This document shows positions 36,993 to 45,466 of a stretch of DNA of 64,000 nt, in pieces. Positions within the stretch are counted from its first letter, which is position 1. The number at the start of each line of letters is the position of its first letter. The translations under genes and the position numbers were made by a program. This DNA is from Microbacterium sp. SS28. Its GTDB lineage: Bacteria > Actinomycetota > Actinomycetes > Actinomycetales > Microbacteriaceae. A model generated the notes under the pieces. The model had not been told where the DNA came from and searched no databases. It saw nothing but the letters and a program-made list of their open reading frames with translations. The DNA lies in the NCBI RefSeq assembly GCF_022761035.1, contig NZ_JAKWJP010000004.1:1-64000 (forward strand), written 5' to 3'.

Positions 36993-38044
36993 CGACGCGC
37001 GTGCGCGTCGGGGCCATCGGCGCGGGATGGTGGGCGACGAGCAACCACTTCCCGCTGCTCGCGGCGCGCGACGACGTCCAGCTCGTGGGCGTGTGCGGCC
37101 TCGGACCTGATCTCCCCGAGATCCGCGACCGATTCGGCTTCGGCTTCGCGACCGAATCCTCGGACGAGCTCTTCGACGCGGGCCTCGACGCCGTCGTCAT
37201 CACGACACCGCACGATCTGCATCATCCGCTCGCCGCGCAGGCCCTCGACCGGGGCCTGCATGTCCTGTGCGAGAAGCCCATGACGCTGCACGCCGACGAG
37301 GCGTGGGACCTCGTCGCGCGCGCCGAGCGGGCCGGCACCGTCTTCCTCGTGCCGTACGGCTGGAACTACAAGCCGTTCACGGTCGCGGCGAAGCGGATGC
37401 TCGCGGCCGGCCGCATCGGAGAGATCCAGTACGCGCTGTGCCACATGGCCTCGCCGACGCGGGGCCTGTTCGGAAGCGACCCCACCCACATGCTCGAGCG
37501 GTGGAACTCGCGGACGGCCCCCGACCCGACGACGTGGTCGAGCCCCGCGCGCGGCGGCGGCTACGCGCACGGCCAGGTGACGCATTCGACGGCGCTCCTG
37601 TTCTGGCTCACGGGCCTGCGCGCGGCGACCGTCGCAGGTCGGGTCATGGATGCCGGCACCCCCGTCGACCTCTTCGACGCGGGCGTCGTCCGCTTCGACA
37701 ACGGCGCGCTCGGGTCGCTCAGCGGCGCCGCGACCCTCGCGGACGGCGACAAGTACCAGGTCGACATCCGCCTCTTCGGCACCGAGGGCGTGCTCATGAT
37801 CGACGTCGAGCGGGAGCGCGTGACGCTGAGCCGCTACGACGGCGAGCGCGAGCACGTCGTCATCGCCGAGGGTGAGGGCGAGTACGAGTGCCTCGAGCCG
37901 CCCGCCCGATTCATCGACCTCATCACGGGGGCCGCGACCCACAACAACTCGGGGGTCGACGTCGCCGCGCGCTCGGTCGAGCTCATCGACGCCCTCCTGC
38001 GCTCGTCGGCCGACGGCGGCGCCGAGACACGTGTCCACGATTGA
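36989..38044 (+). CDS. Gfo/Idh/MocA-family oxidoreductase
   Basis: 351 residues. Rossmann motif VGAIGAGWWATSNHFP at about 7-22, the EKP motif (VLCEKPMTLHA) near 92, and a C-terminal alpha/beta domain with GGGYAHGQVTHSTALLFW near 190, whose His is in the catalytic position. NAD(P)-dependent oxidation of a sugar, inositol or related polyol is typical. The ATG at 36989 overlaps the preceding stop. An in-frame ATG 12 nt upstream is possible but lacks this coupling. Confidence 0.85.
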   Translation: MTTRVRVGAIGAGWWATSNHFPLLAARDDVQLVGVCGLGPDLPEIRDRFGFGFATESSDELFDAGLDAVVITTPHDLHHPLAAQALDRGLHVLCEKPMTLHADEAWDLVARAERAGTVFLVPYGWNYKPFTVAAKRMLAAGRIGEIQYALCHMASPTRGLFGSDPTHMLERWNSRTAPDPTTWSSPARGGGYAHGQVTHSTALLFWLTGLRAATVAGRVMDAGTPVDLFDAGVVRFDNGALGSLSGAATLADGDKYQVDIRLFGTEGVLMIDVERERVTLSRYDGEREHVVIAEGEGEYECLEPPARFIDLITGAATHNNSGVDVAARSVELIDALLRSSADGGAETRVHD

Positions 38045-38063
38045 CGAACGAAGGCCTCGCACC

Positions 38064-39284
38064 ATGAACGCTCCCTCCCGGATCCTCGACGGCTACCGCG
38101 TCGTCGACTGCTCCATCGCGATGGCGGGTCCGTTCGCCGCGCAGCGCCTCGGCGATCTCGGCGCCGACGTCATCAAGGTCGAGCCGACGGCGGGCGAGTG
38201 GCAGCGCTTCGCCGCGGCCGGCGGCGCGCAGGGCAACCGCATCAACGTGTCGTTCCTGTCGCTCAACCGCAACAAGCGCTCGCTCGCGGTCGACCTGAAG
38301 TCCGACGAGGGCAAGAACGTCGTGCGCGAACTCGTCCGCACCGCCGACGTGTTCATCCAGAACTACCGCCCCGGCGTCGCCGCGCGGCTGGGCCTGGACT
38401 ACGCGACGCTGAGCGCCCTCAACCCCTCGCTCGTGTACGTCTCGATGTCGGGCTACGGCGAGGACGGCCCCTACCGCGACCGCCCCGGCCAGGACCTCCT
38501 GCTGCAGGCGATGAGCGGCGCGATGCTGTCGGCCGGTCGCGCGGGCGAGCCCCCGACGCCCGCGGGCCAATACCTCGCCGACGCCGTGACGGCCTCGACG
38601 GCGTTCGAGGCGGTGCTCGCCGCCCTGCTGCACCGCGAGCGGACGGGCGAGGGCCAGCTCGTGACGGTCAACATGCTCGATGCCCTGACGACGCTGCAGA
38701 TGCAGGAGCTCTCGGTGCACACGGTCGGCTCCGTCCCGCAGGAGCGCGGCGCCGAGCCCAACGCGCACGTGTACATCCGGGCGCCGTACGGCGTCTTCGC
38801 GACCTCCGACGGCTACATCGCGCTCGCGTTCGCCGACCTCGCGGTGCTCGGCGAGGTGATCGGCGAGCCCTCGTTCGCGGGCCTCGATGCCGAGGAGCAC
38901 GGCTGGACCCACCGCGACGAGCTCTACGCCAAGACGGCTGCCCGACTCGCGGGCGACACCTCCGAGCACTGGCTCGACGCGCTGCTGGGCGTCGGGATCT
39001 GGGCGGGGCCCGTCTACGGCTACGCCGAGCTCGTCGAGGATCCGCAGATCATCCACAACGGCACCTTCATCGAGTACGACCACCCCACCGAGGGGCACAT
39101 CAAGACGCCCGGGTTCCCGTACAAGTTCCACAAGACGCCGGCCTCGGTCGAGCGCGGCGCACCTCTCGTGGGCGAGCACTCGCGCGAGATCCTCGCCGAG
39201 CTCGGCTTCGCCCCCGAGGCGATCGACGGCATGCTCGCGGGAGCGGTCATCGCCGAGACCCCGCTCCCCGACGCCGCCTCCTGA
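38064..39284 (+). CDS. CaiB/BaiF-family (class III) CoA-transferase
   Basis: 406 residues. N-terminal Rossmann-like part with VDCSIAMAGPFAAQRLGDLGAD, the GLDYATLSALNPSLVYVSMSGYG motif, and the catalytic Asp in RPGQDLLLQAMSG near 143. Class III enzymes move CoA between carboxylic acids. It is the last gene of the operon, 19 nt after the dehydrogenase. Its presence implies that the pathway makes or uses an acyl-CoA, which is unusual beside a sugar-type importer. Confidence 0.85.
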   Translation: MNAPSRILDGYRVVDCSIAMAGPFAAQRLGDLGADVIKVEPTAGEWQRFAAAGGAQGNRINVSFLSLNRNKRSLAVDLKSDEGKNVVRELVRTADVFIQNYRPGVAARLGLDYATLSALNPSLVYVSMSGYGEDGPYRDRPGQDLLLQAMSGAMLSAGRAGEPPTPAGQYLADAVTASTAFEAVLAALLHRERTGEGQLVTVNMLDALTTLQMQELSVHTVGSVPQERGAEPNAHVYIRAPYGVFATSDGYIALAFADLAVLGEVIGEPSFAGLDAEEHGWTHRDELYAKTAARLAGDTSEHWLDALLGVGIWAGPVYGYAELVEDPQIIHNGTFIEYDHPTEGHIKTPGFPYKFHKTPASVERGAPLVGEHSREILAELGFAPEAIDGMLAGAVIAETPLPDAAS

Positions 39285-39315
39285 GCCCGAGCGCGGGCCG
39301 GCTCGCGAGACCGAG

Positions 39316-39361
39316 ACAGATGACGGATGCCGCGGCGCAGGCCGCGGCATCCGTCATCTGT
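39316..39361. terminator. bidirectional terminator hairpin
   Basis: Perfect 21-bp inverted arms (39316-39336 and 39341-39361) around a GCAG loop, placed between the convergent CoA-transferase and ABC permease genes. There are no long T-tracts, but the position and symmetry fit termination from both sides. Confidence 0.8.
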
Positions 39362-39368
39362 CGTCCGT

Positions 39369-40313
39369 CTACTCCTTCGTGCCGCCCGCCGTCATGCCGC
39401 TCACGAGGAACCGCTGGGAGAACAGGAAGATGATCAGCACGGGCGCGACCGACAGGACCGTCGCCATCGCGAGAACGGGCAGGTCGATCGTCACGGAGCC
39501 CGCCGTCGTCGGGTTGAACAGCGGCACGTTCGAGAGCAGCTCGGCGAGGCCGACCTGGATGGGGGACTTGCGCCCCGGCACCATGACGAACGGCAGGAAG
39601 TAGTTGTTCCAGTTGCCGACGAGGTTGAAGAACCCGACGAGCGCGATGACCGGCGTCGCGAGCGGCATCGCGATCTGCGCGAACACCCGGAACTCCCCCG
39701 CGCCGTCGATGCGCGCCGCGTTGAGCAGATCGCGCGAGACGGCCGTCGAGAAGTAGATGTAGGTCAGATACACGCCGAACGGGAAGAACGAGAACGGCAG
39801 GATGACCGACAGCGGGGTGCCCACGAGCTTAAGGGCGCTCAGCTCGAGGAAGATCGGCAGCACGAGCGCCGTGTTCGGGATGAGCATCACGATGAGGGTC
39901 GCGACCAGGAGCGTGCGGCGGAACCGGAACTCCACGAGCGCGAGGGCATACCCGGCGGGGATGCTGACGACGAGAGTCAGGATCAGCGCGACGCCCGAGT
40001 ACAGCGCCGCGTTGCCGAGCCAGACCCACACGATCCCGTTCTGGAACTCCATGAGCTCCTGCCAGTTCGACGCGAGCGTGCTGAACGCGCCGAAGGAGAA
40101 GGGGTTGTCGAGCAGCAGCTGACGCGGCGTCTTCGTCGGCGCGAGCAGGAGCCACACGATCGGGACGATGAAGAACAGGATGAAGAAGGCGATGACGCTC
40201 CACGAGAGCACCCTGCCGATCCACCGCGCGGGGCTCGGTCGCAGGGTCTGCGCATCGCGCAGCCCGTAGGTCGACCGGCCCTTGGGGCGGACGATGGTCT
40301 CAGTCGCGCTCAA
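39369..40313 (-). CDS. sugar-type ABC transporter permease (MalG-like)
   Basis: 314 residues with six membrane segments. The EAA loop that docks the ATPase reads AARIDGAGEFRVFAQIAMPLATP near 197-219. Carbohydrate-uptake permease of the CUT1 type, second of two permeases. Its start overlaps the MalF-like gene by 14 nt. No ATPase gene is present, so a shared MsiK-like ATPase elsewhere is likely (established for many actinobacterial CUT1 systems). Confidence 0.9.
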   Translation of the reverse strand: MSATETIVRPKGRSTYGLRDAQTLRPSPARWIGRVLSWSVIAFFILFFIVPIVWLLLAPTKTPRQLLLDNPFSFGAFSTLASNWQELMEFQNGIVWVWLGNAALYSGVALILTLVVSIPAGYALALVEFRFRRTLLVATLIVMLIPNTALVLPIFLELSALKLVGTPLSVILPFSFFPFGVYLTYIYFSTAVSRDLLNAARIDGAGEFRVFAQIAMPLATPVIALVGFFNLVGNWNNYFLPFVMVPGRKSPIQVGLAELLSNVPLFNPTTAGSVTIDLPVLAMATVLSVAPVLIIFLFSQRFLVSGMTAGGTKE

Positions 40314-41127
40314 AGAGTCCCCCTCGGAAGACGAACAGCGCCGACAGCCCGACGGCGACGAGGAGCAGCAGCAGCGAGATCGCCGCCGACCCGTTGAAGT
40401 CGCTCTGCTTGAAGGCGTAGAGGTAGGCGAGCTGGTTGAGCGAGTAGTCCTGCGGCACGACGCCCTTCGACGCCTGCGAGAGCACGCGCGGCTCGACGAA
40501 CAGCTGCGTGCCGGCGGCGAGCGACATGACGGCCATGTACGAGATCCACTTCCGCATGAGCGGGATCTGGATGTACCACGCCGAGGCGATGGGGCCCGCG
40601 CCGTCGATGCGGGCGGCCTCCATGATCTCGTCCGAGATGTTGTTGAGGGCGCCGTACATGATGACGATCCAGCCGCCCGCGCCGGCCCAGAACGCGATGA
40701 GCGTGAACACGATCGGCAGGTTGTCGATTGAGACGACCTGCGTGAAGGTCTCGAACCCGAACGCGCGCAGGATGCCCGACACGGGGCTCACCGTCGGGTC
40801 GAGCAGGAAGAGCCACAGCATGACGCTCGAGGCTCCGGCGAGCGCGCCGGGGATGTAGTACAGGAAGCGGACGGATGACGAGGCCACCCGGTACCGGATG
40901 CCGTGCACGAGCAGCGCCAGCAGCACGACGAAGATCAGGAGCGAGGCGAGCCAGAACACGATGTAGATCGCGACGTGCTGGACGGCGGGCCAGAAGCGGT
41001 AGTCGTTGAAGACCTTGACGAAGTTGTCGACGCCCGCGAAGGCGCCGTTCTTCGTGAAGGCGAGGAAGACCGCGTAGAGCGCGGGGAACAGGCCGAACGT
41101 GAGGAGCAGGACCGTATAGCCGCTCAC
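40300..41127 (-). CDS. sugar-type ABC transporter permease (MalF-like), start uncertain
   Basis: 275 residues from the GTG at 41127. Six membrane segments, with the EAA loop AARIDGAGPIASAWYIQIPL near 192-211. The true start is probably upstream. The frame is open back to the substrate-binding-protein stop (41256) and encodes a typical basic cytosolic N-terminus (RRAGRRKAPDRSQARIGYLF). However, that stretch has no ATG, GTG or TTG in any frame; only ATC (41241) or CTG codons could serve. I give the only canonical start. Confidence 0.8.
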   Translation of the reverse strand: MSGYTVLLLTFGLFPALYAVFLAFTKNGAFAGVDNFVKVFNDYRFWPAVQHVAIYIVFWLASLLIFVVLLALLVHGIRYRVASSSVRFLYYIPGALAGASSVMLWLFLLDPTVSPVSGILRAFGFETFTQVVSIDNLPIVFTLIAFWAGAGGWIVIMYGALNNISDEIMEAARIDGAGPIASAWYIQIPLMRKWISYMAVMSLAAGTQLFVEPRVLSQASKGVVPQDYSLNQLAYLYAFKQSDFNGSAAISLLLLLVAVGLSALFVFRGGLFERD

Positions 41128-41253
41128 GAACAGGTAGCCGATGCGCGCCTGGCTGCGGTCGGGTGCTTTTCTGCGGCCAGCCCGCCGCCGGCCCCCGAGG
41201 GGACCGACGGCGGGAGCCGTCAGCTGTGCTGTCGTGGCGATGATCGGACCTGA

Positions 41254-42612
41254 CTATTCCGCGATCTCGTAGCCCTGGACCTGGGCCTCGTTGATGATCT
41301 GGGTGTGCCACTCGTCGACGACGTCGGCGATGGTCTTGCCCTCGGCGAGCGCCGGGACGACGACTGCCGCGTAGGCGGTCTCGGGGCTGAAGCTCGGGAA
41401 GCCCCAGCCGCTCCACACGCTCGAGGCGGCGGTCGAGAGCGCACCCTCGAAGTCACCCACGAAGAAGCCGCTCTCGGCCTGGGTCGACAGCCACGATGCC
41501 GCTGCCGAGTCATAGGCGGGCAGGCCCGAGGCGAGCTCGACTGCCTTGTCGGACGAGATGACGTACTCGAGGAACTGCGACACGGCGTCGAGGTTCTTCG
41601 AGTGGCTCGAGCCGTACCAGACGCCGCCGCCGACGTTGCCGGTGACCTTGTCCTCGCCCTCCCAGTACAGCGGGTTCGCGGCGCCGAAGGTGCCGGGGTC
41701 CGCGTTGATGTTGTCGGGGTTCTGGAAGAGGGCACCCGCGTACCAGGCCGGTCCGGGGATCGCGACGAGCTTGTCGGCGTACTGCTCGACGAACGTCGCG
41801 CTGAAGACGCTGTCCTGCACGAGCGTGCCGTTGCCGGCCATGTGGTCGAGCAGATCGGTCATCGCGACCGAGTGCGGGTCTTCGAAGTCCGACGAGAAGG
41901 TGTTGCCGTCGAGCTGGAAGATGGGCGCTTGGGCTCCCCAGTAGTAGACGTAGGTGCCGACGAACGAGTCGCCGATCGAGCCGAGGATGTAGCCGGGGTG
42001 CTCCGCCGCGAGCTTGTCGCCGAGCGCCTCGTAGTCCTCCCAGGTCTCGGGGATGTCGTAGCCGAACTCGTCGAGCAGCGGCTGGTTGTACCAGAGCGCG
42101 ACGGGCGCGAGGTCGTTGCGGAGGCCGAAGACGGTGCCGTCGACGGTCATCGGGTCGTTGGCGCCCTTCGTGAAGCCGCCCAGGAACTCGTCCGAGAGGA
42201 GGCCCTTGTTGAGCGGAGCCGCGAAGGCCTGCACGCCGTTGGTCTCCTTCGCCGCCCACGCCGCGTCGTTGGTCTGCGTCGAGAAGACGACGTCGGGCCA
42301 GCCCTCGCCGGACTGGTCGAAGAGGGCGACCTTGGTCTGGAACGACCCGGATCCGCCGGCGTTGCCGTCATACGTCTCGATGTTGATCTCGACGTCGGGG
42401 TTCTCCTCCTGGAACGCCTTCGCGATGGGCTCGCGCGCGGCATCCACCCACACCGTGATGGGGCTGTCGGCGACCTGCTCGGCGGCGGCGAAGCCGTACT
42501 CGTCGCTGACCTGAGCGGTCTCGCCCGAGCACGCCGTGAGAGCGACGAGACCGAGAAGGGCGGTGCCCGCGGCAAAGAGTCGAGGGAGATTTCTGCGCTG
42601 CTGTGCGGCCAT
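41254..42612 (-). CDS. sugar-type ABC transporter substrate-binding lipoprotein
   Basis: 452 residues. Lipoprotein signal at 1-28: RRNLPRLFAAGTALLGLVAL then LTAC, the lipobox Cys. The rest is a CUT1-type extracellular solute-binding protein (family 1), captured at the outer membrane face. First gene of the importer operon. A promoter with an operator like that of the enzyme operon lies 72-88 bp upstream, so importer and enzymes are probably coregulated. The ligand is unknown. Confidence 0.9.
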   Translation of the reverse strand: MAAQQRRNLPRLFAAGTALLGLVALTACSGETAQVSDEYGFAAAEQVADSPITVWVDAAREPIAKAFQEENPDVEINIETYDGNAGGSGSFQTKVALFDQSGEGWPDVVFSTQTNDAAWAAKETNGVQAFAAPLNKGLLSDEFLGGFTKGANDPMTVDGTVFGLRNDLAPVALWYNQPLLDEFGYDIPETWEDYEALGDKLAAEHPGYILGSIGDSFVGTYVYYWGAQAPIFQLDGNTFSSDFEDPHSVAMTDLLDHMAGNGTLVQDSVFSATFVEQYADKLVAIPGPAWYAGALFQNPDNINADPGTFGAANPLYWEGEDKVTGNVGGGVWYGSSHSKNLDAVSQFLEYVISSDKAVELASGLPAYDSAAASWLSTQAESGFFVGDFEGALSTAASSVWSGWGFPSFSPETAYAAVVVPALAEGKTIADVVDEWHTQIINEAQVQGYEIAE

Positions 42613-42681
42613 TGCAAAGAGCCTTTCTGGGTCGGCTTCGTCGACGACTGATCGCTACGGGGCGACCATCGGGTTTAGTAG

Positions 42682-42700
42682 ATCATACATCTGACCTATG
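42682..42700 (-). promoter_or_regulatory. importer promoter with candidate FadR-type operator, site 2
   Basis: CATACATCTGACCTATG (42684-42700) shares its left arm and right-arm end with site 1 at 34828; the right arm differs at two positions. On the minus strand TATGAT (42687-42682) is a good -10 box and overlaps the operator. A weak -35 (TTCCAT) lies 17 bp further upstream. Confidence 0.6.
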
Positions 42701-42763
42701 AGCAATGGAAGGCGTTACCGACCCGCCGCGAGTGAGCGGGAAGAGGGATGCCGGGGGTGCCGG

Positions 42764-43345
42764 TCAGTCGCGCGGCCAGGCCTCCGCGAGCTTCGTGAGC
42801 AGCCGCGCGAGCTCGTCGCGGTCGGCCTCCGAGAAGTCCGCGAGCGCCGCGTCGATCGCGTCCCGCCGCTCGCCGCGGAACCCCGTGACGATCGTGCGGC
42901 CCTGGTCCGTCAGCGCGATGCGCGTGCGCCGCGCATCGGCAGGGTCGGCCTCGCGGCGCACGAGCCCGAGCTCGACCGCCTGCTGCACGAGCCGCGACGC
43001 ACGCGGCTGATCGACGCCGATCGCCTCTCCGACCTCGCTCACCGACAGGGGACCGGATGCCGCGACGAGCGCCTCGAGCAGGCGCAGGCGCGCCGGCCCG
43101 CCGAACCGCGCACCCGCCATCCACGGCGGCGGGCCCCACGGTCCGCCGCGCCGGCCGCCGTGGTGCGGACCGCCGTGATGCCCGTCGTGGTGGCCGTCAT
43201 GGGGACCGTCGTGGCGACCGTCATGGCCGGGGCGGCCCCATCCGCCATCCGGTGCGTCCCACGGGGGGCGCGGCATCCGGCGCCCTCGAAGGCGGGCGAG
43301 CGCAGCGGCGATCGCGTCGACGGGGTCGGAGGACGGGGAGCTCAT
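42764..43345 (-). CDS. MarR-type regulator with internal His/Gly-rich segment
   Basis: 193 residues. After a short helix, residues ~35-75 are a His/Gly/Pro-rich stretch (HDGHHDGHHGGPHHGG). The C-terminal ~115 residues form a MarR-like winged helix (LSVSEVGEAIGVDQPRASRL is the recognition region). Divergent from another His-rich winged-helix gene. The His-rich part could bind Ni, Zn, Cu or Co, but no transporter is adjacent. Five ACATGC/GCATGT half-sites in the shared gap are likely operators. Confidence 0.8.
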   Translation of the reverse strand: MSSPSSDPVDAIAAALARLRGRRMPRPPWDAPDGGWGRPGHDGRHDGPHDGHHDGHHGGPHHGGRRGGPWGPPPWMAGARFGGPARLRLLEALVAASGPLSVSEVGEAIGVDQPRASRLVQQAVELGLVRREADPADARRTRIALTDQGRTIVTGFRGERRDAIDAALADFSEADRDELARLLTKLAEAWPRD

Positions 43346-43357
43346 GCCCTCCAATTT

Positions 43358-43420
43358 ACATGCGACTTGACATGCTTCAGGAGTGCATGTCACACTACAA
43401 CTACATGCACATGAGCATGT
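43358..43420. promoter_or_regulatory. cluster of five ACATGC/GCATGT half-sites
   Basis: Half-sites lie at 43358, 43370, 43385, 43403 and 43415 in the divergent gap of the two His-rich regulators. GTGCATGT-N12-ACATGCAC (43383-43410) is a perfect 8-bp inverted pair. TTGACA (43367-43372) is embedded in the cluster. This would suit control of both genes by one or both products. Confidence 0.6.
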
Positions 43421-43465
43421 ATCTCTCGGCGGGGCCTCGGGCCGACCGCCACGAAAGGACTTCCC

Positions 43466-44296
43466 ATGGAGAACGACAACGACTTCACACCGGGCGCCGA
43501 CGGCGCCGTTCCCACCGACCGCCGACCCCTGGGCTACTGGCTCCGCGCGGTCGACGCCCTCCTCACGCAGGAGTTCGCACGCGTCCTCGGCGACGAGGGC
43601 GTGAGCCGACGCGACTGGATGCTGCTGAACGCGGTGTCGGGCGACGTCGAGGTGCCCGGCCTCGCCGAGCGCCTCGCCCGCCGCGGCAAGCGCCTCGCAG
43701 GGCTCGAGCGCCGCGGCTGGGTCGACCAGGCCGGCGACGGCACCTGGACCCTCACCGACGAAGGGCGCGCCGCCAAGGAGCGGCTCGCGAGCCTCGTCGG
43801 CGACATCCGCGGACGCGCCGCAGGCGCTGTCTCGCCCGAGGACTTCGCGACGACGATGACCTCCCTCGAGGCGATCGCACGCGAACTCGGCTGGAGCGAG
43901 GATGCCTCGCCCTTCGGCCCGCGCGGACGCCGCGGCTTCGGTCCCGGTCGCGGATTCGAGCGCGGCGCGGGCTTCGGGTCCGGGTTCGGTCCGGGCTTCG
44001 GTCCTGGCTCCGGGTTCGGTCCGGGCTTCGCGCGCGGGTTCGCGCCGTGGCACGGACAGGAGCGCGGCTATGGGCACGCGGCCGAGCACGAGTGCGGGCA
44101 CGGTCACGGGCACGGCGAGTGGCACGGCGAGTGGCACGAAGGCCGTCACGGCGGCCCGCACCACGGCCACCACGGCGGCGGACACCACGGCCACGGCGAG
44201 CGTCCCGGCCACGGCGAGCGCCCGCAGGGATCGGAGCACGCCTACGAGCGCGGCTTCGATGCCGGCTACGCGCGCGGCGCGGCCGAGCGCGGCTGA
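43466..44296 (+). CDS. winged-helix protein with His/Gly-rich C-terminal tail
   Basis: 276 residues. Residues ~18-110 resemble a MarR-like DNA-binding domain (VSRRDWMLLNAVSG, LARRGKRLAGLERRGWVDQ, then a wing). From ~145 the sequence is low complexity: Gly/Phe-rich repeats (GFGPGFGPGSGFGP), then at ~195-255 a His/Gly tract (HHGHHGGGHHGHGE). Metal sensing or storage is plausible. Ribosome binding site GAAAGGA. It pairs with the divergent His-rich MarR gene. Confidence 0.75.
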   Translation: MENDNDFTPGADGAVPTDRRPLGYWLRAVDALLTQEFARVLGDEGVSRRDWMLLNAVSGDVEVPGLAERLARRGKRLAGLERRGWVDQAGDGTWTLTDEGRAAKERLASLVGDIRGRAAGAVSPEDFATTMTSLEAIARELGWSEDASPFGPRGRRGFGPGRGFERGAGFGSGFGPGFGPGSGFGPGFARGFAPWHGQERGYGHAAEHECGHGHGHGEWHGEWHEGRHGGPHHGHHGGGHHGHGERPGHGERPQGSEHAYERGFDAGYARGAAERG

Positions 44297-44419
44297 GCGG
44301 ACTCCGCTTCACCCGGTCCCCGGGCCGGCCCCTTCTCACGGGTCGCCCGGGGACCGCCTGTCTCCCAGGACGGCACTTCGGCAGCCTCAGCGGCCGCGAT
44401 GGCCGCCACTCGGCCCTAC

Positions 44420-44617
44420 GGGGTGAGGACACGCCGCATCACCGCGCAGCACCCGACGCCGACCCACCCCAAACCCGAGCCACCCGCCCGGACAGGGTGA
44501 GCCCATGCCGCATCGACGCAGGGCACCCGACGCCAACTCACCCCAAACCCGAGCCACCAGCCCTACGGGGTGAGGACATGCCGCGTCAACGCGCGGCACC
44601 CGACGCCGACTCACCCT
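44420..44617. repeat. three tandem ~73-bp repeats related to the block at 90-645
   Basis: Units begin with (G/A)GGGTGAG at 44420, 44494 and 44567 and end in a CACCCGACGCC(A/G)AC-tCACCC tail. They share with the left-end block the inverted GGGTGAG/CTCACCC borders and an ATGCCGCAT-type centre. The whole 44297-44749 gap (453 bp) holds nothing else I can support, except the -10-like box before the chelatase gene. Confidence 0.8.
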
Positions 44618-44749
44618 TTGCCGCACGGTCCCGTGTCCGCCGAGGGGTCGTTCGGCGACTCCACGCCCTCGGGCACGACGCTTCGGCCGGCTCAGCGACG
44701 GGGTGGGAGCGAGAACCGGCGGTGCCCGCGGGCACGGCAGAATGGCGGC

Positions 44750-45448
44750 ATGACGCCTCCCGCCCTCCTCGCGATCTCGCACGGCACCGCGTCCCCCGAG
44801 GGGCAGGCCGCCGTGGCTGCCCTCGTCGACGCCGTCGCCGCGCGCCTGCCCGATGTCACCGTCCGGCTCGGACATGTGGATGTTCAGCAGCCGGATGTCG
44901 CGGCATCCCTCGACGCCCTTCCCGACGGCGCTCCCGTCGTCATCGTGCCGCTCCTCCTTTCGGCGGGCTACCACGTGCGCGTCGACCTCAAGGAGCAGAT
45001 CGCGGGCCGCGGCGACATCACGATCGCCCCGGCACTCGGGCCGGACGCGCGCCTCGTCGACACCCTTATCGAGCGGCTCGCTCCGCTCGACCTGACGGAC
45101 GGCGACGACCTCGTGCTCGCCGTCGCCGGCTCGAGCGACGATCGGGCCAATGAGGACTGCCGCGCGATCGGGCGGATGCTCGGCGAGCGCCTCCGCCGCG
45201 ACGTCGGCGTCGGCTTCCTCGCCGCCGCCGACCCCCGCCTCGGCGAAGCCGTCGCGGCGGCGCAGGCCGCGGCATCCGGTCGCGTCGTCGTCGCGAACTA
45301 CCTGCTCGCGCCCGGGTACTTCCATGACCTCGCTGTGCGCCTCTCGGGCACCTCGCCCGTCGCACGCCCGCTGCTCGACGACGACGCGCCCGCGGCATCC
45401 CTCGTCGACCTCGTCATCGACCGCTATCGCTCGGCCCTCTCCGGCTGA
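44750..45448 (+). CDS. sirohydrochlorin chelatase (CbiX/SirB type)
   Basis: 232 residues. Two CbiX-like halves: the N-terminal LLAISHGTASPEGQ holds the metal-binding His, and LLLSAGYHVRVDL holds the second. It inserts Fe2+ into sirohydrochlorin to make siroheme (or Co2+ on the cobalamin route). The siroheme user, sulfite reductase, is encoded ~6 kb away at 51428. CAGAAT lies 6 nt before the ATG with no ribosome binding site, so the transcript may be leaderless. Longer in-frame starts fall in the repeat block. Confidence 0.85.
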   Translation: MTPPALLAISHGTASPEGQAAVAALVDAVAARLPDVTVRLGHVDVQQPDVAASLDALPDGAPVVIVPLLLSAGYHVRVDLKEQIAGRGDITIAPALGPDARLVDTLIERLAPLDLTDGDDLVLAVAGSSDDRANEDCRAIGRMLGERLRRDVGVGFLAAADPRLGEAVAAAQAAASGRVVVANYLLAPGYFHDLAVRLSGTSPVARPLLDDDAPAASLVDLVIDRYRSALSG

Positions 45449-45466
45449 GCGGAAGCACGAGGCGTC

